From: Sphagnum magellanicum
Taxonomy: Eukaryota > Streptophyta > Sphagnopsida > Sphagnales > Sphagnaceae
Assembly (NCBI GenBank): GCA_021904315.1
Contig: CM038919.1
Span: 10,416,001 to 10,480,000, forward strand
Direction of reading: 5' to 3'
DNA length: 64,000 bases
Numbering within the stretch: the stretch's first letter is position 1; each line of letters starts with the position of its first letter. Under the pieces are notes generated by a model, which had not been told where the DNA came from, searched no databases, and saw only the letters and a program-made list of their open reading frames with translations. A program made the position numbers and the translations under genes. Positions 14,201 to 25,078 of the stretch are shown in pieces.

Positions 14201-14370
14201 TTCTTTTTTGGTTGTTGGTGTGAGGAGCCAATAAAAAAGAGAGAGGGGTGGGCTGGGTACTCGTGAAGCACATTATCTAATTAATGGAAGGATACCCCCT
14301 GTGTCAATTATTAATCGAAGGCTACAGCACTTCTTTTTAGCACTTTTAATTTTCAATTTCGCTATTTGGC
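8263..14370. other. AT-rich intergenic DNA without a supported gene
   Basis: Very A+T rich with long poly-A/T runs and no frame resembling a known protein. 10500-10900 is a low-complexity 'aacaacaagag'-like tract that gives a spurious Leu/Ser-rich frame on the reverse strand. 12156-12179 is a TTAT/TTTA microsatellite. 8800-9110 is a copy of dispersed repeat B. Confidence 0.5.
8800..9110 (+). repeat. Dispersed repeat family B, copy 1
   Basis: It shares with 28300-28610, in the same orientation, an ordered set of words: 'cacatgta'/'tacatgtg' before 'ataaaagacttttga' or 'gtaaaagacttttga', then a poly-A/T stretch, 'gtgttttt/gtacttttt', 'aaatg', 'atcgtcaa/atcatcaa', and 'cctttgcaaaa'. No protein reading. 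Family unknown. Confidence 0.4.
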
Positions 14371-14391
14371 TATATATATATTTATATCGCC
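14371..14391 (+). promoter_or_regulatory. Candidate TATA box of the first LEA_2 gene
   Basis: A tatatatatatttatat run sits just before the composition changes from AT-rich to a pyrimidine-rich, CpG-containing leader. Position and composition fit a core promoter for the downstream gene, though the distance to the start codon (about 1.75 kb) would need a long or intron-bearing leader. Confidence 0.35.
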
Positions 14392-14399
14392 AGGAAAAA

Positions 14400-16134
14400 A
14401 ACAAATGCTGGTACTTCCTTCCGGGCGAGAAACATTAGTCTCCTGTGTCCACTGAATGTTCCAAACAAGGGGCTTCCTTCTTGTGAGTCGCAAGCGCGGC
14501 CCTGGCTATGGCGGTCGCGTCTCTCTTGCGCGCTTCCTAATGCGCTCGCTCCGCTTTCCTTTCTCGTCTCCGGTCTGTCTCTCGCTCTCCAACAAAAACA
14601 ACGCAGTGTCTTCTTCAGATAAACCTTCTGCTACACAACTCGTCATTTGAGTATGCATTATTTTCGCACCTCTCTGGTTCTTTGTTTTTTATTTTGATGC
14701 TGTATATGCCGTTGGTTCCGTTGTTGTTGTTGTTGTTTTCTTTTCTTTCCTCGCATTTTTTCTTCGTGTTTCTTCGGTTTGACTTGCCGGGGGGTAATTT
14801 TCTGTTGAGTATCGGCATTGAATATCGAGGTGACTGGTAGACTCATGAATAGGGAGTGTTGTTGTCGTTGTTGATTGCGGTACTTGTCGGTCTAATTCGT
14901 TGACAATCTTGTAGAAGAAGCAGGTTCGGTACTCGTTCTGCTTTCCTGTGCGGAGTTTCGCGTTGCGGCGGGGGGCATGCCTTTGGCTTCTAATCGCCTT
15001 TTTTTCTCCCCCTTTTGCAGAATCGGTAACAGCAGGTCCTCTTTCTTCTCTGATAGACCTTGTGATTTTCTTTCCCTATCTGTGAGAGCTGAGAATGAGA
15101 GAATATTGTGTGCTAGTTTGAAGTATGATGTTGCGGGATCTGGTCAGTTTGGAGCGACGTGACCTCGCCCATCGTTGAGCACTGAATTTCTCGAAGCAGA
15201 ATATGATCGAGTTTATGTTCAAATCGTGATCACTTTGTGTCTAGACCGTTGATGAGACTAAACAAGAGATATTATTTAGATTGTTGTCGACCTACTCACA
15301 GTTGCACGAGTGATGATCCTTCAGCTGAGAAACGAAGGTTTAGTTTTCAGAGGACAAGTTAGTCTTTGTGAGAACACGAGAGCAGCGAGCGGGGCCTTGC
15401 TAATTTTCGCAGAAGTCGTTTCCATGCGAGAGCGCAAAACTGAAGCCGATTCAGCCAACTGCTGTTTTCTTGGTCTTTTTATGTGCCCTGAGGGTTTGAG
15501 CGAAAGATTTAGCAGCCGCTTGAAACAGGTCGGTGGCATGCACTGGTACGCTGAACATTGCTTTTTTCCCTTGACCTCTTCACGGATTGTTGTTAATGAA
15601 GTCCTGGATGTTTGCGGCAGATAATTGCTTGGAGTCACAAGTGGTGAGGGAGGTCCGTGGACGATTACTATGTTGAATTCGGCTCAGCTAGTCCCCTCCT
15701 GCTGCAGCTCAGGGAGCTGTGTGGCGTGATTGAGGTAGCCTGCCAGATCTAAACATGACATGCCCACACTAATGTTAGTACAGAGATTTTAGTTTTTACA
15801 AAGCTCTTGAATTACATCATTGAGAAGATGTCAATCACTTTTTATGAATTTCGTCGAGGAGACATGACCTTCCTGAAAAAGTAGAACTCACCACATGGAA
15901 GAAGAAATTGCTAGAGAATTGGGGTCTTGCTCTGAAGATTGCCTCTATCTTCATCCCTCACATTTGTTTTGTGTTTTCCCCTTCCTGCCTTGTGTGTCCA
16001 TGCTCAGTCAATCAGGACTGTTAGAATGGGTTTCACCCAATATAATCCCTCATGTGCTTGCCTGCATGCAGTGTGACAACCACGCAATATTATAGAGCAA
16101 AGAAATCACTGGGGGATACTGCTTTATACATCAA
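14400..16134 (+). promoter_or_regulatory. GC-richer leader/promoter region of the first LEA_2 gene
   Basis: This stretch is clearly richer in G+C and CpG than the DNA before it, with CT-rich patches near 14530-14600 typical of plant 5' leaders. Open frames inside (for example 15310-15624) do not resemble known proteins and lie on both strands over the same bases, so I take them as chance. A leader intron is likely but I cannot fix its sites. Confidence 0.4.
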
Positions 16135-17106
16135 ATGGGTGATAAGGTCCATCCTGTCACACCAGAGAGCGATTTGAATGCTTCTGAAGAAATTTCTACA
16201 GATCATACAATGACAGATAGGGTCCATCCTGTGACAATAAATAGTGACCACTATGAAGATATCTTGTCTCCGAGTTCATTGGCAGATAGCTTCCATCCAA
16301 CAGCACCTCCTGCACCTTATGAGCCACTTAGTCCTTCAGGAAGATCTGATACAACAGGCTATAGTCAAGCAACTTCAAACTTTCAACCACTCAAAGCATA
16401 CACTGCTCCAGGCTATTTGAGTCCTCCCCACCCCCCACCAACAGTAGTAGGTCGACCTCCTCTGCAATCACCAGCTCACAAGCGAGGTCGAAATGCGTGT
16501 TTCTGTTGCTTGATTGTGTTTTTGTCTATATTTCTGTTGCTCATCCTTGCTGTGGGTACAGCAGCTTTGGTTCTCTGGTTAGTTTACCATCCCAAAATTC
16601 CACATTATAGTGTAGAAGATGCCCAGGTCATAAAGCTGAAGGTCACATCAGGCAATGGTGATAGTTCAAATGTTGGGCAGCCAATCCAGAATCCCATCTT
16701 GAACACTGACATTCTTCTCACTATTCAAGCTCAGAATCCCAACCACAAGATTGGCATATCTTACAGCCAAATCAGCATTGATGGAACTTACCAAGGAGCA
16801 AGCGTTGGGCAATGCAACATACCTGGATTCTATCAGGCTGTTGACAATACAACAACCTTGAGTGCTCGACTGAATGTCACAAATTCTCAGCTCACAGACA
16901 GTCAGGGAACTGCGTTGCAGACAGATATAAGCAACAATGACATAGGATTGCTAGGTAGAGTAGATGTCAAGGTAGGTATGAAAATAGGGAGTTGGACAAC
17001 CCCTCATGTCTGGATCCATGTAGAGTGCAACATTCAAGTTAGCCCCCCTACTTCTCCTCAGGGCGCAAAATTATTGAGTAAGAGTTGCCACTGGAAGTGG
17101 AAGTGA
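16135..17106 (+). CDS. LEA_2 / NDR1-HIN1-like (NHL) membrane protein
   Basis: A complete, intronless 323-residue protein starting at an ATG. In order: a Pro/Ser-rich cytosolic N-terminus (1-118) with a basic stretch 'HKRGR'; a single membrane segment at about 121-150 preceded by cysteines (C122, C124, C125); the family's 'YHP+IPHYSV' junction at 151-160; and a LEA_2 beta domain from about 160 to the end, with the hallmark 'NPN+KI.ISY' at 201-210 and possible N-glycosylation sites. NHL proteins are plasma-membrane proteins linked to defence and stress; the exact role of this one is unknown. The N-terminal '(D/E)RV(H/Y)P' motif known from plant NHLs occurs three times here (residues 3-7, 28-32, 51-55), which is unusual. 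It is convergent with a second family member at 20805-21491. Confidence 0.92.
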   Translation: MGDKVHPVTPESDLNASEEISTDHTMTDRVHPVTINSDHYEDILSPSSLADSFHPTAPPAPYEPLSPSGRSDTTGYSQATSNFQPLKAYTAPGYLSPPHPPPTVVGRPPLQSPAHKRGRNACFCCLIVFLSIFLLLILAVGTAALVLWLVYHPKIPHYSVEDAQVIKLKVTSGNGDSSNVGQPIQNPILNTDILLTIQAQNPNHKIGISYSQISIDGTYQGASVGQCNIPGFYQAVDNTTTLSARLNVTNSQLTDSQGTALQTDISNNDIGLLGRVDVKVGMKIGSWTTPHVWIHVECNIQVSPPTSPQGAKLLSKSCHWKWK

Positions 17107-17815
17107 GAATGTAGTTTTAATCCTCTTGGGGAAGTGCAAAGGTTCAAATGGTTATAGAGGAGTGGGCATGCAAATTAGCCCATCCACTATGGTTCTATAG
17201 AGAACTGTTGCCACAAATGTGCATAGTTGCAGCTGAAAAGGATGGATTTATATGAGGGATTTTGCAAGATCATCCCTAAATTCTACTCAAATTTGCTGCT
17301 GTGTGGGTTGCAATCCATCACAACCATTTGTGAGGATAGCATACTCGTCATTGCCTCAAATGTTCCCAAGAAAAAGTTGAAGATGGCTCCTTTAGATCCC
17401 AGATACAAAGCAGAAACCTAGCATCAGAAAGCTGTCATCAAGGGTCTTGGTCACAACAAGAAGTTTATGATGCAAATTGAATGCTATATGTGCAACTACA
17501 GATTCAGAAAAAGGGTACAACAAAAAGATTTTATGCTCCACAAGACACTGAACTCTTGAAGTTTTTCAAAGCCAGTAAAATTCTCAAAAGCCAGGGCTCA
17601 ACTCCCACTGGAACCAATTCAGTGAGGGCTGCTTATCTGAAGTGAAGTGAAGTGCCCTCTTCTGCAATGTCAACCCAGAGTCCACGTTGTGGTTGCTAAA
17701 AAAGTGAGTTTCCCATACGATTCAATGCCTTACTTTCTGCACCGTACCCATTCTATGCTAGGCGTATATACTCGAACACTTGTAGACAACCATGCCTACC
17801 ATGGTGATCTAAAGT

Positions 17816-17879
17816 ATGCATACATCACAGCAAAGCCATGTTCACCTCATTATTATGCATACATCCCAGCAAGGCCATG
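17816..17879 (+). repeat. Short direct repeat
   Basis: 'tgcatacatc.cagcaa.gccatg' occurs twice about 39 bp apart. In the overlapping open frame the two copies translate to near-identical 'YAYI.A+P' peptides, but I see no further support for a gene. Confidence 0.5.
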
Positions 17880-19224
17880 AGGAACATGACGATGCACATT
17901 CACACAGTCCAGTAGGGGCATGAATTGATATCACAATGCTTGCCTCTTTATTCAAATTGGGAAAGAGGAGCTCCATATGTGGCTTGCATGACACATTTAT
18001 ATGCATGCCAGTTTGAGCTAGTAAATGTCATTTGGGTTAGTAAACCTGCTTGTAAAAAGTCATTGCACTGTAGAATGACTATTCTCGATTAGTTGATTAT
18101 AATGATTGGTCTAGGTGATTAACTTTAAATGATCTCTCACCACATCACTCTTCCATTTTCAACATTTGTCAGTGAGGATTGGAAAACAACTTTACACAAT
18201 GTTGGATGTCATAAACATTGCTACAAGGCCAAATAGTACAGGTGGAGTTGCTCTAAGACATAACCTTTGACGCATTCAAAAAGACGTCCAAGATTCAATT
18301 GTTTCTGACTACAACTGAGCATGGAAGCACCGAGGATAGCTTGCTTCACCATGCCCATCAGCTCCCTCAACCTCCCTCAAACTCCAACTTCTCTCCCCTC
18401 CCGTTTGAAGACCATTGCAACTGCTTGTGGGGGCTTCATCATCACCTGCAATCAAGGTCCCGCAATCACATCTCATTACAAGGTTTTGAAATATATCAAG
18501 TCTCAAACCTTATGTACAATATTGAATGTTGTGATGGTATTCAAACATTCTCTTTTAGTGATGATTTGAACCTGATCCATGAAGATAATATTTTCTAATG
18601 ACTTTATTCACCAAATTGTTGGTCTAAAACAGTGTTGGGCGCTTCTTAGAATTAGGGAAAGATACCGTTTGGTTATCAATCTAGGTATACACCCACTTAC
18701 CCCGTTGGTTTTTGAAATATTCAAAGAGCCAATTTTGGTATATAATAGTGGTTCTCAAACAATATAAATGAATCAAAGAACCATTGATTCTTTCATGAAA
18801 TCTGTTGATTCATTATGGTATTTGAAACAATTGAAACCGACAGTTCTTTAAAATTCAAAGATCTGCACAACACTGGTCTAAAACCTCAAGTCTTGGACCA
18901 AAATAAATTGGACCAGGCCCGTAATAAACTAGATCTTTGATCTTCGCCTACTGGCTGGGTTCAAGTCCTATTCACTGTTTTTTCATCCATGATGAGAATT
19001 TCAATCCTACCTGGGGGGGCGGGGGGGGGGGGTGTCGGAAGATGTTTTGGGTCCTTTTTGACAAACTGAATGAATGCTCGCAAACTGACTGATATGATAT
19101 CCACACAAGGGAAGATGGTCAAGGGAACAAGGTAAAGGATGCCTTCGACCCAATAACTTAGAATAACCCAATATTCTCTCTCCCTCACCAGATAATGTTC
19201 TCTGTTCAGCACCACTATTGCTGA

Positions 19225-19362
19225 CATGAATCGAAGTAGTACCATCAAACACAAAAAACCTTTGGATGACACATTGATGAATTGCATTAGTTTCATGAAT
19301 TGAAGTAGTACCCTCAAACAAAAAAACCTTTGGATAGCACATTGATGAATTGCATTAGTTTC
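19225..19362 (+). repeat. Two-copy tandem repeat, period 69 bp
   Basis: 'catgaat(c/t)gaagtagtacc' starts at 19225 and again at 19294, and the following bases match down to 'attgcattagtttcatga'. The two units differ at a handful of positions, so this is an older local duplication. Confidence 0.75.
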
Positions 19363-20665
19363 ATGACTGAATGCCTACTTTTCATCCCAAATTCATTTTT
19401 GTCAGGGATCCTAACTGGAGGATGTTGTAAACCCCCGCATGAAGATGGAATACCATATGCATCAATTGGAAGAGATTGAGTGCTGACTGGGTTACATCCA
19501 TGTCAATAGCTGGAGCCCCCTGTACAGAGGATATAGCTGACCCAATACCCAAGTAGACTCACTAGTGTGTCCCCTCACACAGGGCTCACTGAAAATCTGA
19601 ATTCTTGTCCAAATATTCATATGATAGTAACAACAGGTAATTTGAAGAACTGCTTACTCTGGAAGAACCCCAATTTACCTGTTTCATGTAACAAGAAAAA
19701 CCTCCAAATGGTCATAGAACTTACCAAATCCATTGCCTTTGTTGCCATATAGCCTCACATGAGCTAGAATGCACAATTTTGTGCATAAAAATGGTCTCTT
19801 TAAATTTGAAGTTGTTAAACATTGTTTTCTATAATAAATAAATATTTGACAAAGAAGTGCCCAGCATGAGTCATAGGTCCGATATTTACATAGAGAATTC
19901 ACTCTGTGGACACAAAGAATCTTGACATGTGCGTAGCCTAGAATTTTGTCCAAATCCTCCAAAATAATTGTCCCTGTTGCCCCTCACACAGCTAGGCAAG
20001 CCCAAAACATGCTACAATCTTCACAAGTTGTCAAACTTTGTTTTGTACAAAATGGGAGGTCTTCAATCCTGGGGCCACATTGCCCATGTTGTGAAGAAAA
20101 CCCCAATGGAATGGGAGTTGGATCTATGAACTCCATGAATACCTAACATTGTTGGAAACAAACATGAATTCCCCAAAAAATTACAAAAATCCAAGAACCA
20201 CCAAATACATGAGTGACCAAAACCCTCTTCTGATTCAACAACACCCCAACCACTTTTGAAATTACTTGAGCAGTTTTTGAAATACAAGCAAGCCAGCAAA
20301 GAGCTAGAATTCTCAAGGAAGTCCCCAGTCTGCTTTTGTGACAAGAAGAAGCACATGAAGAAAGAAGCTTGCTTCTGAAATCATGAACCAGTTTCTCTAC
20401 ATGTTCTAGTCTGGACCAAATCTAGAAAACTGTGTCTATAGATTGATCAGTTGGATGGCCGTCTTGTTTTTCCAAAACCTACATCCACTCGTAAAAAACC
20501 TACGTTTCGAAACCTTCCTTCAGAGAGAATTTTTACCAGTGAATCAGTTTACAATATTGCTCTAGATTGTTTCCAATCATCAGTTCCATGTGCAATGAAG
20601 GACTTGTGGAAGACAGAGAGGGTAGATGATCTATTCGATGTAGGTTTTTGCAAAATCAATGTTGC

Positions 20666-20819
20666 TGGGTAATCGAGATGGATGCGGAATATGGCACTAG
20701 TGGAGCAGATAGATCATGCCAGTATATGTTGACTTAGGTTATCGACGTAACTGGGTAATCCAGATGGATGCCAATTTCGACACCAGTGGAGTGGAGCAGA
20801 TAGATCATGATAGCATACG
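20666..20819 (+). repeat. Two-copy direct repeat at the 3' side of the second LEA_2 gene
   Basis: 'gggtaatc(g/c)agatggatgc' begins at about 20666 and 20753, and each copy runs on to 'gtggagcagatagatcatg'. The second copy ends at the stop codon of the minus-strand LEA_2 gene, so it lies in that gene's 3' flank. Confidence 0.7.
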
Positions 20820-21491
20820 GCAGCTATGCGACTGTAGGTGTCCAGCGACATGGCCTGACGTGGGTGGTGTCACAATAATATCACAATGAGAGTGTACCCA
20901 AAAAGAGAAGGACTTGTAGATGCCAAACTTCACTTTGGTTTTCACGTCAACATGAGTTTGGAGAGAGATGGCGTTTAGGGCGATTTGCGACAGTAACGAT
21001 GTGTTCACGGAAGGTGTGACCGGAAAATTCTGTGCCTTCACCTCAGCCACCAGAAAAGTTGTATTTTGATGACCTGCAATGAAAGCCGGCACTTGCGTAG
21101 TTTGTCCAATTTGTGTCCCGCTGAACAAAGTGTAGACATTGATCGCCTCGTAGTAAATGCTGATCTTCTTGTTGGGGTTTGTGGCTTCAATGCTGAAGAT
21201 TATGTCCACATCCACCAGAGCTGAAGTTTGATTCTTGTGACTGCCCACCGGCGGTGGTTGTATCACCTGCAATGTAGGAACCTGGACACTTTCTATGGTG
21301 AAGTGAGGCGAATGTGGGTGCAGCGCAAGCCAGATTATCAACGCCGCTATGCCCACAGAAATGATGAGAGACACCAAAAACAAGCACAGCACCGCACAAA
21401 AGCAAAGGCAACAGGCAACCCCTCGCCCAAACCTGCTACTCGCGGGCCTTTTCTGAGGCGCCAGTGGAGTACTCCCCCTGATGTTCTCCAT
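20805..21491 (-). CDS. LEA_2 / NDR1-HIN1-like (NHL) membrane protein, short form
   Basis: A complete, intronless 228-residue protein from an ATG at 21491. A short basic N-terminus (1-24) leads into a Cys-containing membrane segment at about 25-56, then 'HPHSPHFTI' at 58-66 and a LEA_2 domain. That domain has the family's 'NPNKKISIYY' at 105-114, N-glycosylation-type NTT/NTS sites, and a C-terminal 'HCDIIVTPP'. It lacks the long Pro/Ser-rich tail and the 'RVHP' motifs of the neighbour at 16135-17106. The two are clearly of one family but distant, so an old duplication or chance clustering is possible. A (GA)n tract lies about 130 bp upstream. Its role in stress or defence signalling is inferred from the family only. 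Confidence 0.92.
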   Translation of the reverse strand: MENIRGSTPLAPQKRPASSRFGRGVACCLCFCAVLCLFLVSLIISVGIAALIIWLALHPHSPHFTIESVQVPTLQVIQPPPVGSHKNQTSALVDVDIIFSIEATNPNKKISIYYEAINVYTLFSGTQIGQTTQVPAFIAGHQNTTFLVAEVKAQNFPVTPSVNTSLLSQIALNAISLQTHVDVKTKVKFGIYKSFSFWVHSHCDIIVTPPTSGHVAGHLQSHSCRMLS

Positions 21492-21616
21492 GGCGGATGT
21501 CTGATCAACCTTGAAAAACGCTGTCTTGACACTTAACCCAAAGAAAAAAAGAAAAAAGAAAAGACAGAGAAGAGAATCTCTAGTGCTGTCTTAACCCCCA
21601 AAAAAAATGAAAAAAA

Positions 21617-21620
<4 letters not shown>

Positions 21621-21662
<42 letters not shown>
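21621..21662. repeat. (AG)n microsatellite upstream of the short LEA_2 gene
   Basis: An uninterrupted AG run. Read on the gene's strand it is a CT run in the probable 5' leader or core promoter, a common place for such tracts in plants. Confidence 0.9.
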
Positions 21663-21666
<4 letters not shown>

Positions 21667-23769
21667 TCTAGCAGCCCAGTGAGACCGCGTTTGGTAATTA
21701 CACTAGAGAGATGTGGAGACTAGAGCGGAGAGCGTGGGAGGATCTCATGGAGCTACAATTACACACATCTACTACTGCCATCAACAAGATCACAAGAGAT
21801 CGTAATATTGGGTACCGACTTCTAGATATTAGTTGCATCTGGAAAGCCTGCTGAGTACATCAAGACTAACAAGCCTGTAACGAATGGATCTAACAAGTCT
21901 ATAACGAATGGATCGATATTTAACAAGCCTACTAGGAACGGGTCCAGATACCCTGCCCACAAAAGACGGTGAAACAAAGCGCGTCAAAGCGTTCTATAAA
22001 AGTAAATAACTAAACTTGGATGCGAGAAATATTTTTTTTTGTTGGCGATGCTCTAACAAGTTGGAAAGTCGTTGGAGGTGGGCAGAAAGTGGGCCACGCC
22101 TAGCAAAGATCTGATGCCTTCATTTCCTTCTTTTGTTTTGAAAACTTACGTGATTGGTACAAAATGATCGCAAAGTTCCCCGTGGCCCCCGCCTCCTCGT
22201 CTCTTGTTTCAATTCAAGAGACGCTTCAGTGCGATGTTGTTTTGCTCAATTTTGTGATGTAGCCAAAATGGAGATTATGATCCACTGGAAGACTTAGCCA
22301 AATTTGGCTACAAGCTAAATATGCAAGTAAGAAAAAGGTCAAAGATCCTTCTACATTTTTGGCTACACATACTTGAATCCATGTATAGGAAAGGACGACT
22401 TTTTTTTCAAATTTTGTCGAATTATGGCTATTAAAATCTCGAGAAGCACTTGATTTTAGAACATTTAATATTTAATATATCTTTTTGGCCATGTCTCTTC
22501 CAGGGATCAGGGAGGAGTGCGTGAAATGGAGAATCTCTCTGTTAAATGACAAATTGGTTTTTGCTGCACATGTTTTTGCTTTGACTAGAGCTTGGCATGA
22601 TGGCACAAGAGTGTAAGATTTCTGGATTTTGGGGTAAGAAAATCCTTGGAATTCTAAAGTTTGAAACCTTTACGAATTTTGATTTTCCTTGTAAGTAATA
22701 AGGCCCTCGGCCTTACCAAGACTTAGTGCTTTAGTAATAAGGTCCCTGGGCTTTACCAACACTGAAGCAGGAAGCTAATTTCTGAGTTTTAATTTTAGCA
22801 GGGAATTTTTTTAAAAACAGAAACCAGAAGTTCTGAAAAGCAATATGTGTGCATTTGAGTGCATTAGGCTATACAATTTTTGAAATTCTTGCCCTTCATG
22901 AAGAAAAATTTCTGTATAGTAAGGTGTTCTCCCACTATAGTTCAAAAAATCTGCCAAATGATTTAAAGCATAAGTGTTAACCCTAAACATAGGAGAAAGT
23001 AAAAAATACACTGAAAAAAGTGGACCAATTCTTCCACCCTGAGTTTGATGGGTTAACTCACTGGAGACACTAACAACAAGTGCAGTGAGTTTATGTTTCA
23101 AAAATTCTGACTAGTGTGGTATGTGTCGATGGCTCAAGTGTGAACTTGTTACCCAACTAATTTCTGCTTTCAAAATTAGTTTCTGTAATTTAGTTCAATT
23201 TTCAATGACAAAAATTACTCAAAATATATCTCCCACATCTTAAGTTAGAAACATTATGAAATCACCTCCATTTAATAATCCTACTCATTCAGGGCTTTCC
23301 AACAATACCAAGAGCTCATCCAAATTCCCCTATAAAAAAATTTGTTTTGATTTTATTAAGTTTTCAATGAAAAATTGTTTCAATATCCAATAACTCCTGT
23401 ATTGTATGTCTAAACATTGTCAAACCCACCTTGCACCCCTAACTCATCCAAGGCTTTTCAATGGTACCAAGAGCTTGGCAAAAGGCACCAAGGTTTGGGA
23501 AATCTCAACACAACAAACAAACTACTTTCCCAAATAGATAGATAAACCATCTTAAGCATTTTGAAGCCAAGTAAGATTACAATAATAACTTGGCAGTTTG
23601 AAATTAATTATATTAGGAATGCTGAATCTTTTTTAAATAATTTTTTTAAAGAACAGAATTTTGTGAAGGTATATAAAGAATATTTTGGACTATTCAGGAA
23701 CATTTTGCATGGAATCTCCAAAATTAATTACTCCAGAAACATGTGTTGAAGTTGTCCCTGTGCTACAGT
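21663..23769. other. Intergenic DNA
   Basis: No supported gene. The first ~300 bp are probably promoter of the short LEA_2 gene. The rest includes a copy of dispersed repeat A at 23200-23545. Confidence 0.4.
23200..23545 (+). repeat. Dispersed repeat family A, copy 2
   Basis: Aligns by eye with 7195-7565 in the same orientation (see that entry for the shared words). The two copies have diverged by substitutions and small indels, so the family is not recent. Confidence 0.55.
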
Positions 23770-23956
23770 GGTATGGATTTTGCATTTCCCTGGAAGACAC
23801 ACCTCCCTTCCCAAAGACTGATTCATGTGGGTAGTCTCAACAAGAAATCATCATGCTAAGGTAGTATGAATCCAATCCTCACATTTCTCTAGAAGACCCA
23901 CATTCCTTCCCAAACAGTGAAGTGTGTGGGTAGGGTGAACAAGAAATCATCAAGCG
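23770..23956 (+). repeat. Two-copy tandem repeat, period about 92 bp
   Basis: Two adjacent units share 'gtatg(g)att..catttc.ct.gaagac.cac', 'ccttcccaaa' and 'gtgggtag' before 'aacaagaaatcatca'. They differ at many sites. No coding sense seen. Confidence 0.65.
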
Positions 23957-24882
23957 AACAAAGAACTGATCAGGAAGAAGATGGAAAACAACTATCTGTA
24001 AAAATAATTTAGCTACAAAACTCACAAACATTAAGGGGTCTACCTATGCCATGGGTAAGCAAAGAGCATTCATTGGATTCAAGGATTGTAGTGCTAACAT
24101 CCATTGTTACTAATTAGAAGAATGTGGGGTTCAATCCACAGCAATCAGTGATAGATGCACTAAATCACCATCCAGGAGCTACATGGAACTTGACCTTGAG
24201 AGTTGATGCCTTTTGTCTGCACAATGACCAAGTTCCAGGAATTTGAATAATAAACCATTTTAGAGAATTGCCCTGGTTTGGTTATTTCATAATTCAACGA
24301 AGACAGTTCCTTACATGACCAGGTATCTATACTCCAAAACAAGCAATTATATGAAGCCGTTCTTTACTCTCAAGAGCCTTGCCATGTCACATATGTGTGT
24401 TACGATTATCAACCAGGGTTCTTTAAAATTGGGAGAATTTACAACAATCCTTGACAGTGGACACTTCACATCAAGCATCGACATTAGAGAAGTTGTTACA
24501 TCAACAAGCAAATTGGGAAGTTCTTGCAGTGTCAAAGAAGATACAGGATACACAAGTGATAATCAGCTACAAAGTGGAGTAGCAGAAGACAAAAGTTAGA
24601 TTCATGGAATTGGCATAAAACAATGACTGGACCCAAATTAATTTGTATGATTGCATGGTCCCAAGTTGCAAATCTACAAAGAATTACCCCAATTTCTCAC
24701 CATCAAATGTGTCATCTAACTTCAGACCCTAAATTCAACTCCTTGACATTTCACAATTCTCTTTTTGTGTTCATGTTGAAACTTGCCCCAAAGTTTTGTC
24801 TCCCTCTCAAACATTTTCACGCTGCATCTTGCATTAATGTGCAAAGTTACCATGGGTTTAATACTCAAACATACTTACATCA

Positions 24883-25078
24883 GACACAATGCAAATAGGT
24901 TTTTCATTGACATGATCAAAATTCGACAACTCTATTGAGACATACCAACGCATTTGGACATAATGAAAATAGGTTTCACATTAACAAGATTAAAGTTCAT
25001 CGACTTCATTAAAACATACCAATAATAGACATGATGCAAATAGGTTTTTCACTGACAAGATTAAATTTAAGCAACTTG
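24883..25078 (+). repeat. Tandem repeat, about 2.7 units of 71-74 bp
   Basis: Units start at 24883, 24957 and 25028 with 'gacat(a/g)atg.aaataggttt', followed by 'caagattaaa(g/t)tt' and 'aaaacatacca' or close variants. The last unit is partial. Function unknown. Confidence 0.7.

Larger units (their letters stand above)
17107..20804. other. Region between the convergent LEA_2 genes
   Basis: It begins with the 3' untranslated region of the upstream gene. Open frames (17227-17421, 17647-17880, 18321-18569, 20451-20672) show no family features. 18321-18569 begins like a Ser/Thr-rich targeting peptide, but nothing continues it. Several short direct or tandem repeats lie here and are listed separately. 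Confidence 0.4.

Noticed and set aside
15310-15624. 104-codon frame in the leader of the first LEA_2 gene
   Set aside because: Mirrored by an equally long frame on the other strand, no family features; GC-rich leader gives chance frames.
18321-18569. Frame starting like a plastid-targeting peptide
   Set aside because: No continuation exon or conserved domain found; could be chance.
24315-24599. 94-codon frame, plus a mirrored reverse frame
   Set aside because: No family features and both strands are open over the same bases.
24883-25078. CRISPR-like array
   Set aside because: Repeats are long, diverged and few, without unique spacers, in a eukaryotic genome; a plain tandem repeat.
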